Assembly (NCBI GenBank): GCA_024707255.1
Contig: JANQAC010000002.1
Location: 552,001-616,000 of the forward strand
Source: Asticcacaulis sp.
GTDB lineage: Bacteria > Pseudomonadota > Alphaproteobacteria > Caulobacterales > Caulobacteraceae
Direction of reading: 5' to 3'
DNA: 64,000 nt
Below are positions 27,922 through 35,365 of the stretch, one piece after another. Every line of letters starts with the position of its first letter. The first letter of the stretch is position 1. The notes under the pieces are model-generated. The model was given only the letters and a program-made list of their open reading frames with translations, was not told where the DNA came from and searched no databases. Both the position numbers and the translations under genes were made by a program.

Positions 27922-30201
27922 ATGCGTCCCTTGTCCTATGCTCTTGCTGGCGGCCTTTCGCTGCTGGCCTTGTCCTCTATTGCTCACGCGGAAATCGCAC
28001 CAATCGCCGAGCGTTACGCCATCGCTCAGGATTACCTGGCCGGCAAGACCGGTGAACTAATCACTGACCTCGACCTGCGCGCCCGCTTCGTGGCCAGCGG
28101 AACAAAGGTGCTGTATCGCCATGGGGCAAAAGGGCAGGGAACAATCACCCTGGCCGATGCCGCCACGGGCCAGACCACGGACCTGACGACCGAGGCCGCC
28201 TTGCAGCCGTTGCTGGCGCCGGTCATGGGCGCGGACGCGAAAGGTCCGTTCGATGTGTCTCCGGAAGACTATGACGCCGACAAGCGTTTACTCACGCTCA
28301 ATTCCGGCGGAAAGAAGCTGATCTATGACATGGCGGCCAACACGGTCACCGCCGCACCGATCGAGACGAAGGCCGCTGACGAGGGCGTGGTCTCGCCCGA
28401 TGGTCTCTACAAGGTCATCCACAAGGGCTATGACCTGGCCCTGATCGAGATTGCCACGGGCAAGGAAGCGGCGCTGACCGCCGATGGCAGCTATGACCAG
28501 CGCTACGGTATGAACTACCCGATGTTCGCCGACATGGTGGCGGCCAACAGTGAAACCCCGCCCATGCCGGTCAGCGTACAATGGTCGCCGGATTCCAAAC
28601 AGATCCTGACCTATCGCCTGGATCGCAACGGCAGTTATATCTGGCATGGCGTCCAGCCCAATCCGCCGGGCAGCCAGATGCCGCGCCATTTCGACTATGT
28701 TTATCCGACCGCCGGCGCCGAAAAGGTGCCGCAGTTCGTGCCGGTGGTGATCGATGTGGCGGCCTCGCTGAAAGGTACCGTTGCGCCCAAGGTGCTGAAC
28801 GTACCGTTGGATTCCATGCTGTGGCCCGGCGATCCCAATTTCGGCTGGAACAAGGACAAGATCGTCTATCAGTGGACCAAGCGCGGCTATGGCGAACTGG
28901 TTCAGTACGAGATCGATCCGGCCAGCAATGTGGCAACGGTCAAGGTGCGCGAGGCCATCAAGCCGCTGGTCACCGTTACCTCGTCCTCGATCCGCCCCGT
29001 CCCGGAACTCGATGGCAGCCTGGTCATTTCAGAGCGCACCGGGTGGGCGCAGCTCTATTTCGTCGGGGCCGGCGACAAACCCGAAAGTGGCAAGGCCCTG
29101 ACCAGGGGCAACTGGGAAGTGACCGATGTCGTGCGTGTCGATGACAAGGCGAAGTCACTGCTGATCACCGGCATCGGCCGCGAGGCGGGCGTCAATCCGT
29201 ACTTCTCAAGCCTCTATAATGTGAGCTGGGATGGCGCCATCCGTAACCTGACGCCAGAGCCACTCGATCATGATGTCAGCGTGTCAGAAGACGGCAAGAC
29301 CTTCATCGACCGCATGTCTAGCCCGACCGTACCGACCCGCACCCTGCTGCGCAGCGCCACCGACGGCCACATCATCGCCGAACTCGGCAAGGCTGATCCG
29401 TCGGCCCTGCTGGCCAGCGGTTTCACCCCGCCGGAGCCTTTCAGCACTCTGGCGGATGACGGCAAGACCATGCTCTACGGCATGATCTTCCGGCCGAAGA
29501 ACTTCGATCCGTCGAAGTCCTATCCGGTGATCGAATATGTCTATACCGGTCCGACGACCCATGTGATCGCCGAAGGCTATGGCCGCAATATCCGCAATCC
29601 GGCCGAGGGCATGGCGCAGATCGGCGCCATCGTGGTTGAGGTCGATGCGCGCGGCACCTCGCAGCGCGGCCAGGCTTTCCGCCTGCCGGCCTATCAGAAC
29701 CTCGGTGAGGTCGGGCTGGACGACCATATCTGGGTGCTGAAGGCGATGAAGGCCAAGTACAGCTATTTCGACCTCGATCGCGTCGGCGTGTTCGGCCATT
29801 CGGCCGGCGGTTATGACGCGGCGCGCTTCATCCTGCGCCGGCCGGACTTTTACAAGGTAGCCGTGGCCAATTCGGGCAATCAGGATGAGCGGCTGGATAA
29901 GGCGTGGTGGCCGGAAGTCTCCATGGGCATCGCTGATGATGCGACCTGGGAGAAGAACTCCAACATCTCTGTGGCCGGCAATCTGAAAGGTCATCTGATG
30001 CTGACCCACGGAGATATCGACGACAATGTGCCGGTAGCGGCGACCCTGCGGCTGGATGCGGCGCTCGTAGCGGCCAACAAGCCGCACGAACTGGTCATCT
30101 TCGCCAACCGCACACACAACTCGATCGGGCCCTACTACTGGCGCAAGCACATGGACTTCTTCACCCAGTACCTGCTGAATGAGACCCCGCCGGCGCCATA
30201 A
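27922..30201 (+). CDS. S9 family (DPP IV-like) prolyl peptidase, secreted
   Basis: This 759-residue protein has a signal peptide (LAGGLSLLALSSIAHA), an N-terminal beta-propeller (about residues 60-500) and a C-terminal alpha/beta-hydrolase domain. The catalytic triad is visible: Ser in FGHSAGGYDAARF (about residue 630), Asp in THGDIDDNVPV and His in ANRTHNSIGPYYW. The family removes Xaa-Pro dipeptides from peptide N-termini in the periplasm or outside the cell. It is encoded in a sugar-degradation locus next to two GH127 genes, which suggests work on proline- or hydroxyproline-rich glycopeptides. That substrate is inferred. Confidence 0.87.
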   Translation: MRPLSYALAGGLSLLALSSIAHAEIAPIAERYAIAQDYLAGKTGELITDLDLRARFVASGTKVLYRHGAKGQGTITLADAATGQTTDLTTEAALQPLLAPVMGADAKGPFDVSPEDYDADKRLLTLNSGGKKLIYDMAANTVTAAPIETKAADEGVVSPDGLYKVIHKGYDLALIEIATGKEAALTADGSYDQRYGMNYPMFADMVAANSETPPMPVSVQWSPDSKQILTYRLDRNGSYIWHGVQPNPPGSQMPRHFDYVYPTAGAEKVPQFVPVVIDVAASLKGTVAPKVLNVPLDSMLWPGDPNFGWNKDKIVYQWTKRGYGELVQYEIDPASNVATVKVREAIKPLVTVTSSSIRPVPELDGSLVISERTGWAQLYFVGAGDKPESGKALTRGNWEVTDVVRVDDKAKSLLITGIGREAGVNPYFSSLYNVSWDGAIRNLTPEPLDHDVSVSEDGKTFIDRMSSPTVPTRTLLRSATDGHIIAELGKADPSALLASGFTPPEPFSTLADDGKTMLYGMIFRPKNFDPSKSYPVIEYVYTGPTTHVIAEGYGRNIRNPAEGMAQIGAIVVEVDARGTSQRGQAFRLPAYQNLGEVGLDDHIWVLKAMKAKYSYFDLDRVGVFGHSAGGYDAARFILRRPDFYKVAVANSGNQDERLDKAWWPEVSMGIADDATWEKNSNISVAGNLKGHLMLTHGDIDDNVPVAATLRLDAALVAANKPHELVIFANRTHNSIGPYYWRKHMDFFTQYLLNETPPAP

Positions 30202-30216
30202 ACACCGGCGGAGGGC

Positions 30217-30312
30217 TCAGTATTCCTGCGCCGTAGGCCGGAACAGGATCTCATTGATATCGACATCCGCCGGCTGGCGCATTTTGCATGTCGAATATTC
30301 CCAGAGTGTCAT
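30217..30312 (-). pseudogene. C-terminal remnant of an SDR dehydrogenase
   Basis: A 31-codon frame starting in the overlap with the ADH stop (TGATG) encodes MTLWEYSTCKMRQPADV followed by DINEILFRPTAQEY. The second part is the typical C-terminus of YdfG-type short-chain dehydrogenases (NINEILxRPT). The first roughly 220 codons of that gene are missing. It is therefore a deletion remnant. A functional 31-residue peptide cannot be excluded but is unlikely. Confidence 0.65.
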
Positions 30313-31328
30313 CAGACGCGCAGGAGGGTCTTGATGGCGCGGCGTTCATCCATGGCCTTATAGCCTTCGGCCACCTGGACGATGGGCAATTCAAGGTCGA
30401 ACACCTTGCCCGGCTGAATCCTGCCGGTAAGCACCCGATCCATCAGATCAGGCAGGAAACGGCGCACAGGGGCAGGACCGCCCAGCATCCGCTTTTGCGA
30501 GAAGAATAGTTGCTGGCCGTCGAAGGTCACACCATGCGGTACGCCGACATAACCGATCGAGCCGCCCGGACGGCAGGACTGCATGGCCTGGGTCATCGAT
30601 TCCAGCGTGCCGACGCATTCCAGTACGGAATCAGCCCCGACCCCGCCGGTCAGATACTTGATGCGGGAGATACCCTCTTCACCGCGTTCGGAGATGATAT
30701 CGGTCGCACCAAATTCAAGCGCCAGTTTCTGACGGGTTTCATGCCGGCTCATGACGATGATGCGACCGGCGCCCATCTGGCTGGCGGCCAGCACCCCCAT
30801 CAGTCCAACGGCCCCGTCGCCGACCACCGCGACGGTCGAACCGGGCGCGACACCCGCCGCATCGGCAGCATACCAGCCCGTGCCCAACACGTCCGATACC
30901 GCCAGCAGATGCGGAATGAGATCATCCGAGGGCATCTCATCCGTAGCGACCAGAGTGCCGTCGGCCAGGGGCACACGGGCATAGGGCGCCTGAGCACCGG
31001 TCATGAACTCGCGTTGTTCGCATGACGACTGGAAGCCAAAACGACAATGCGGGCAGGTGTTGTCGGACAGACAGAAAGAGCCGACAACGAACTGGCCCGG
31101 CCGCACGCTGCGCACTTCGGAACCCACCTCGACGACGACGCCGCAATATTCATGGCCCATGTTCATCGGGCCATCGAGCGGTTGCAGGCCGCGATAGGGC
31201 CACAGGTCCGAACCGCAGATGCAGGTCGCGGAAAGCTTGATAATGGCGTCGGTGGGCCTGAGGATTTGCGGATCGGGAATCTGTTCGAAACGGATGTCAC
31301 CGGGCGCATGAAGAACAGTGGCGAGCAT
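30312..31328 (-). CDS. Zinc-dependent alcohol dehydrogenase (MDR superfamily)
   Basis: This 338-residue cytoplasmic enzyme has catalytic zinc ligands in TCICGSDLW and NMGHEYCGVVVEVG. The structural-zinc cysteine lobe spans CLSDNTCPHC to CEQ, and the Rossmann fold has VAVVGDGAVGLMGVLAA. The family oxidises alcohols or polyols with NAD(P). The C-terminal KTLLRV ends at 30312. It is the fourth gene of a leftward cluster with CMD, cupin and deleted SDR genes. This combination is seen in many proteobacteria as a LysR-controlled aldehyde/quinone-type stress cluster; the substrate here is unknown. Confidence 0.87.
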   Translation of the reverse strand: MLATVLHAPGDIRFEQIPDPQILRPTDAIIKLSATCICGSDLWPYRGLQPLDGPMNMGHEYCGVVVEVGSEVRSVRPGQFVVGSFCLSDNTCPHCRFGFQSSCEQREFMTGAQAPYARVPLADGTLVATDEMPSDDLIPHLLAVSDVLGTGWYAADAAGVAPGSTVAVVGDGAVGLMGVLAASQMGAGRIIVMSRHETRQKLALEFGATDIISERGEEGISRIKYLTGGVGADSVLECVGTLESMTQAMQSCRPGGSIGYVGVPHGVTFDGQQLFFSQKRMLGGPAPVRRFLPDLMDRVLTGRIQPGKVFDLELPIVQVAEGYKAMDERRAIKTLLRV

Positions 31329-31359
31329 GAAAATACCTTGAAATGAGAGTGAAAGGAGA

Positions 31360-31443
31360 TTACCTCGGCGCGAGTTCGCCGTAGAAATATGAGGCGGGCA
31401 TGCTGATCGAACCGGCGCCGATGAGTACAGTGACTTCGGTCAT
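31360..31443 (-). pseudogene. SDR gene with an in-frame internal deletion (27-codon scar)
   Basis: The tiny frame encodes MTEVTVLIGAGSIS joined to MPASYFYGELAPR. The first half is the N-terminal Rossmann start of an SDR subfamily (VTVLIGAGSIG), and the second half is that subfamily's C-terminus (DGGVTASYFYGELAPR in intact members, as I recall). About 250 codons are therefore missing without loss of frame. It sits between the cupin gene and ADH and has its own ribosome site (GAGGAT before ATG 31443). Confidence 0.68.
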
Positions 31444-31446
31444 GAT

Positions 31447-31869
31447 TTAATCCTCTTCAACCGGCGCCAGATAATCGGCGTCGCTGACCTTCTCCATCCA
31501 GGTAACGGCGATGCCATTCAGGACTTCGGTGATGGCGATATGACTCATGGCGGTCGTTGCCGTGGCCCCGTGCCAGTGGCGCAGGCCGCAGGCGCACGAG
31601 ACCATATCGCCGGCCCTAATCTCTTTCTTCAGGCCGCCCTCGCATTGGGTCCAGCCGGTGCCGGAGAGGACGATCAGGTTCTGGCCCATCGGATGGGTAT
31701 GCCAGGCGGTACGCGCGCCGGGTGCGAAGGTCACCAGTCCGCCCGTGACATTCGAGCCTTCCATGGCGGTGAACAGCATCTCGACCGTGACATTGCCGGT
31801 GAAGCAGGCTTCGGGGCCGGGGGCGGCGGGTGTTGCGCCCTTGCGCCGGATGGTTTGGCCGGTTTGCAT
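31447..31869 (-). CDS. Cupin-domain protein
   Basis: This 140-residue single-domain cupin has the first metal-binding motif in GARTAWHTHPMGQNLIVLSG (HxH and later Glu/His positions) and the second in DMVSCACGLRHWHGATATT. It probably binds a metal and may act as a small dioxygenase or isomerase; the substrate is unknown. ATG 31869 lies 4 bases after the CMD stop, so these two are co-transcribed. A longer frame upstream overlaps the CMD gene and is rejected. Confidence 0.83.
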   Translation of the reverse strand: MQTGQTIRRKGATPAAPGPEACFTGNVTVEMLFTAMEGSNVTGGLVTFAPGARTAWHTHPMGQNLIVLSGTGWTQCEGGLKKEIRAGDMVSCACGLRHWHGATATTAMSHIAITEVLNGIAVTWMEKVSDADYLAPVEED

Positions 31870-31873
31870 GTGA

Positions 31874-32200
31874 TCAGATTCCCTTGTCTGCGAAGACCTT
31901 GCGGGCAATGCCCAGGGCCGTGCTGGCGGTCGGCCAGCCGGAATAGAAGGCCAGGTGGGTGATGGTCTCGATGATCTCGTCGCGTGTGACGCCATTTTCC
32001 AGCGCCAGGCTCAGATGATAGGGCAGCTCGTTGATGCGGTAGAGCGAAATCAGGCTCGATATGGTCACAAGGCTGCGATCACACGGCGAAAGGCCGGGGC
32101 GCACCCAGACATCACCAAAGAGAACGGTGTCGGTCAGGTTCGCCAGCGCCGGGGCAACATCACCGAAGGCTTTCTGCGCAGTTTCAGGGTCACGGGACAT
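31874..32200 (-). CDS. Carboxymuconolactone decarboxylase family protein (AhpD-like)
   Basis: This 108-residue all-helical protein matches the CMD family: GDVWVRPGLSPCDRSLVTIS, and EIIETITHLAFYSGWPTA, which lines the active site. It lacks the CxxC of AhpD peroxidases, so simple peroxidase activity is unlikely. It is the first gene of the leftward cupin-SDR-ADH cluster and is divergent from the LysR regulator, which probably controls it. Confidence 0.85.
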   Translation of the reverse strand: MSRDPETAQKAFGDVAPALANLTDTVLFGDVWVRPGLSPCDRSLVTISSLISLYRINELPYHLSLALENGVTRDEIIETITHLAFYSGWPTASTALGIARKVFADKGI

Positions 32201-32293
32201 AATGGGCTCCTATTTGATGAGCCGAATATAGAGGATGGCTATTGCCCTGATTAGATGGCAATATTGGCATGTACTTATGAGGTGTATTCATCA

Positions 32294-33186
32294 ATGGCGC
32301 GTGAGAATATGAACGACCTGCTGGCCTTCATCGCCGTGGCACGCGAAGGCAGCTTTACTAAGGCGGCCGCCAAGCTGGGCGTATCGCAGTCGGCGCTCAG
32401 CCATACCTTGCGCGCACTGGAAACCAGGCTGGGCGTTGCGCTACTCACGCGCACCACCCGCAGCGTGGCGCCGACCGAGGCCGGCGAACGCCTGCTGCGG
32501 AACATCGGTCCCAAGCTCGACGAGATTGACGCCGAACTGACAGCGCTGACCGCTCTGCGCGACAAGCCGGCGGGCACCATCCGGATTACCAGCGGCGAAC
32601 ACTCGGCGGAAAGCCTGTTGATGCCAGTGCTGGAGAAAATCCTGCCGCAATATCCGGATATCAGGGTCGAGGTGACGGTCGATCTCAGTCTGACCGATAT
32701 TGTCACTGAGCGATATGACGCCGGTATCCGACTGGGTGAGCAGGTGGCGAAGGATATGATCGCCGTGCGTATCAGCCCGGATGTCGAGATGGCGGTGGTC
32801 GGCTCGCCAGGCTATTTCCTCAGACATCCGAAGCCGAAGACGCCGCAGGACCTGATTACGCATAATTGCGTCAATCTGCGCCTGCCGACGCGCGGCGGGC
32901 TCTATGCCTGGGAACTGGAAAAGGGGGGCGGGAAGTGAATGTGCGCGTCGATGGTCAACTGATCTTCAATACCGGCAGCCAGGTGGTCAGCGCGGCCGTG
33001 AGGGGGTTGGGGCTGGCCTGCCTGCCGATGGATGTGGTGCATGAGGCCATCGATGACGGGCGACTGGTACGGGTGCTGGCGGACTGGTGCCCCCCGTTTC
33101 CGGGCTATCATCTCTATTACCCAAGTCGCCGCCAGCAATCGCCCGCTTTCGCCCTGCTGGTTGACGCCCTGAGATACCGGCCATAG
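32294..33186 (+). CDS. LysR-family transcriptional regulator (frameshifted)
   Basis: The N-terminal winged helix (AREGSFTKAAAKLGVSQSAL, residues about 15-35) and SHTLRALETRLGVALLTRTT are typical LysR. The effector domain begins around residue 90. The frame ends after WELEKGGGK at 32938. Restoring one G to the G6 run at 32923-32928 continues with REVNVRVDGQLIFNTGSQVV and ends at 33186, giving a normal 297 residues. Start 32294 (MARENMND) has GAGGTG upstream; ATG 32309 is an alternative. It is divergent from, and probably regulates, the CMD-cupin-ADH cluster. Confidence 0.84.
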
Positions 33187-33212
33187 GGTACTGGCCCTGG
33201 CCGGAGGTGATC

Positions 33213-34122
33213 ATGTTCAAGCGTTTGTATGCTCTGTTTGTCGCGTTGCTGGTCCTGACAGGCGCGGGCGGTATAGCCCATGCAGCCGGGTGCGGGATTG
33301 GCGCGACGGGCGCCACACAGAGTGTGGCAATCGGCCACACCGGGCGGTCGATGTTGGTCCATATGCCGGCGAATGCCGATGACGGACCCTTGCCTCTGTT
33401 ATTCTTGTTTCATGGCAGCACTGGCACGGGGGCCGGGATGTTGCGCAATTCCGGGCTGGAAGCGACCTCCGATCGCCACCATTTTATTCTGGTGGCGCCC
33501 GATGGCGGCATTCCGGCAGGTGGTGGTTTTGTGTGGAACATCCCCGGCGTGCCGACTGTCACCGGCAAGATTCCCACAAAGGACGACGCCGATGATGTCG
33601 CCTTTGTCGGGCAGGCGATCGACTGGCTGGTCGGGCAGGGCTGCGTGGCACGTGACCAGGTCTATGCCACGGGCCTGTCTGGCGGCGGGCGCATGACCTC
33701 GTGGTTAGCTTGCGTCAACGCCGGCCGTTTCGCGGCCATCGCGCCGGTGGTGGGCCTGCGCGCCGGCAATCCCTCGAAGGCCGATCCGACAAGGCCCGAT
33801 CCGGCGACCTGTAAGCCCTCGCGCCCTATGCCGGTCATCGCATTCGCCGGTGATAAGGACACCACCAATCCGATCGAGGGCGGTGGCGCGGGCTACTGGC
33901 AATATACCATGCACGTCGCCGAACAGAGATGGGCGCAACTGAACGGCTGCACCGAGGCGCCGACCACGCAATGGGTGGCCATGGGCGTTTATGAGGAGCG
34001 TTACACCGGATGCCGCGATGGCGCCGATGTGGCGGGGCGGATTACGGTCGGCGGCACACACCTGGCTGGCCGACAACGAGGCGATGTGGGCATTTCTGTC
34101 GCGCTACCGCCGTCAGGACTGA
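33213..34122 (+). CDS. Secreted CE1/LpqC-type esterase (frameshifted at C-terminus)
   Basis: ATG 33213 follows CCGGAGG at 5 bases and opens a signal peptide (FKRLYALFVALLVLTGAGGI). The alpha/beta-hydrolase core shows PLLFLFHGSTGTG (oxyanion hole), YATGLSGGGRMTSWLACVNA (nucleophile Ser in GLSGG) and PVIAFAGDKDTTNP (acid region). The family's C-terminal GGHTW His motif is recovered only if the A at about 34056 is dropped, giving GGHTWLADNEAMWAFLSRYR and a stop at 34120-34122. As written, the catalytic His is lost. Members are feruloyl or acetyl esterases or PHB depolymerases. A cell-wall polysaccharide substrate is inferred. Confidence 0.82.
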
Positions 34123-34144
34123 CTTCTGGTTGTACAGGGAAGTG

Positions 34145-34191
34145 CCGTATACGACATCAAATTTCTACAATCGTATAATTTATATTTGACG
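34145..34191 (+). promoter_or_regulatory. Degenerate operator/promoter block before the noncoding region
   Basis: GTATACGACAT (34145-34155) and TCGTATAAT (34171-34179) recall halves of the 13-base operator. The latter is followed by TTATATTTGACG, with TTGACG at 34186-34191 as a -35-like hexamer. The arrangement TCGTATAA, AT-rich stretch, TTGAC is the same as at 22618 and 27253. Confidence 0.45.
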
Positions 34192-34194
34192 TGT

Positions 34195-34500
34195 GCCGCG
34201 AATAGTGGTTCAAATTACTCAGTCAATTGGCCTCCACCATTCCTCCCTGGAGCGGCGCGCTGTTGGCGAACGTCTTTGCGTCGTTCTGTATGGACGGACT
34301 TCAGTTTCGTCCGGCCTGCCAGAGGTTCTCCGGCCTTTGCATCCAGGCTTTCGGCCGACGCCTTTGACGTCTCTGATCTGGTTCCGGATCACCCTTTCCG
34401 ATGTCCGCCCCGGTCTCACTCCCGTGACCGGCTTCGCGCATCGGGACAAACTTTCAGACGCCTGTCGCTACGGTCCCCCCTCCGCGACAGGCGTTTTTTT
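34195..34500 (+). ncRNA. Candidate small regulatory RNA, C-rich, with terminator
   Basis: These roughly 300 bases have no credible reading frame. They are preceded by a promoter-like block (34171-34191) and end in a strong intrinsic terminator (34458-34500). Hairpins inside include CCGGT..ACCGG (near 34410-34433) and GATC..GGATC (near 34376-34391). Three C-rich, possibly anti-Shine-Dalgarno, segments stand out: GCCTCCACC (34230-34238), TCCTCCC (34241-34247) and the terminator loop TCCCCCCTCC (34474-34483). Such exposed CCUCC loops are typical of alphaproteobacterial trans-acting sRNAs. The alternative is a long 3' untranslated tail of the esterase mRNA. The 5' end is not defined. Confidence 0.4.
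34458..34500 (+). terminator. Rho-independent terminator
   Basis: ACGCCTGTCGC (34458-34468) pairs perfectly with GCGACAGGCGT (34484-34494), with a 15-base C-rich loop and seven T residues (34494-34500). It overlaps the stop codon of the GntR gene on the other strand but is oriented for rightward transcripts. Confidence 0.92.
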
Positions 34501-35164
34501 ATGCGCTTTTCGCCGTCTTTTCCGTCTCGAACTGCTTGCGCAGGTCATCGAGCGTCATGGCGATATGCTGGCGCATCAGAGCCGAGACCTCATCCGACTT
34601 GCCGGCGGACCAAAGCTCCAGCAGGGCGGAATGTTCATTGTGGGCGCGATCGTCGCGGCCGGCCGGTTCCAGATGCTTGCCGACATAGCGTTCGCAGATG
34701 ATATTCAGGCGCTCGATGATCTGGATGGTGACCTGACGGTGCAGCGGGCGGATCAGGGCCATGTGGAACGCACGGTTCAGCCGGCCCACCCGGGTCTTGT
34801 CGCCACTGACCGCCACATCGAGCTCATCTAGCGCGGCGCGGGCCGCCTTCCTGTCTGTATCCGTTGCCACCTTGGCGGCTTCGCCCACGGCATCGGGTTC
34901 GAGCTTCAGGCGCAGGGCATAGACTTCCTCGACCTCGTCGGCATTGAGCGGGCGGACGAAAAAGCCGCGATTGGCCTGGGAGATGAGCAGCCCTTCCTGT
35001 TCCAGGCGGGCGAGGGCCTCGCGCAGCGGAATCTTGCTGACGCCCAGTTCGGCGGCCAGGGCATCCTGGCGGATGGCGGTGTCCACCGGGATGCGGCCGG
35101 AGATGATGCGGTCGCGGACCAGGGAGAAAATCTGCTCGGAGAGGGTTTGAACCACGATTGACAT
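34499..35164 (-). CDS. GntR/FCD (FadR-type) transcriptional regulator
   Basis: This 221-residue regulator has an N-terminal winged helix (QDALAAELGVSKIPLREALA, residues about 33-52) and an all-helical FCD ligand domain (about 78-210) with metal-ligand-type residues in LNRAFHMALIRP and DDRAHNEHSALLEL. FCD regulators typically bind GTATAC-like inverted repeats and respond to sugar acids or related metabolites. Five GTATA-N3-TATA(C/A) sites surround the arabinose-glycan genes, one of them (35314-35326) between this gene and GH43. It is the only local regulator candidate for them. The ligand is unknown. Confidence 0.87.
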   Translation of the reverse strand: MSIVVQTLSEQIFSLVRDRIISGRIPVDTAIRQDALAAELGVSKIPLREALARLEQEGLLISQANRGFFVRPLNADEVEEVYALRLKLEPDAVGEAAKVATDTDRKAARAALDELDVAVSGDKTRVGRLNRAFHMALIRPLHRQVTIQIIERLNIICERYVGKHLEPAGRDDRAHNEHSALLELWSAGKSDEVSALMRQHIAMTLDDLRKQFETEKTAKSA

Positions 35165-35313
35165 GAAAGACGCCCCGAATCTTTGCGTTTATAAGTTATA
35201 CCGGCAGTAAGGCATTCCTTTTGGCCCCTGACAAGTCCATCCACGGTTGTTTGGTTTTGTTTCACAGCTATCGGGGCGGCGTTTCGGCAATTTATTGCTA
35301 TTGTCAGACTATT

Positions 35314-35326
35314 GTATACCGTATAA
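35314..35326. promoter_or_regulatory. Operator-like inverted repeat e (GTATA-CCG-TATAA)
   Basis: It lies between the GntR/FCD gene and the GH43 gene, 40 bases upstream of the GH43 start, so it could serve both autoregulation and control of the GH43-GH127 operon. TCTGACAAAA follows at 35346-35355. Confidence 0.6.
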
Positions 35327-35365
35327 CACTTGGCTTGAGGAATAATCTGACAAAAGAGGCCGTTG

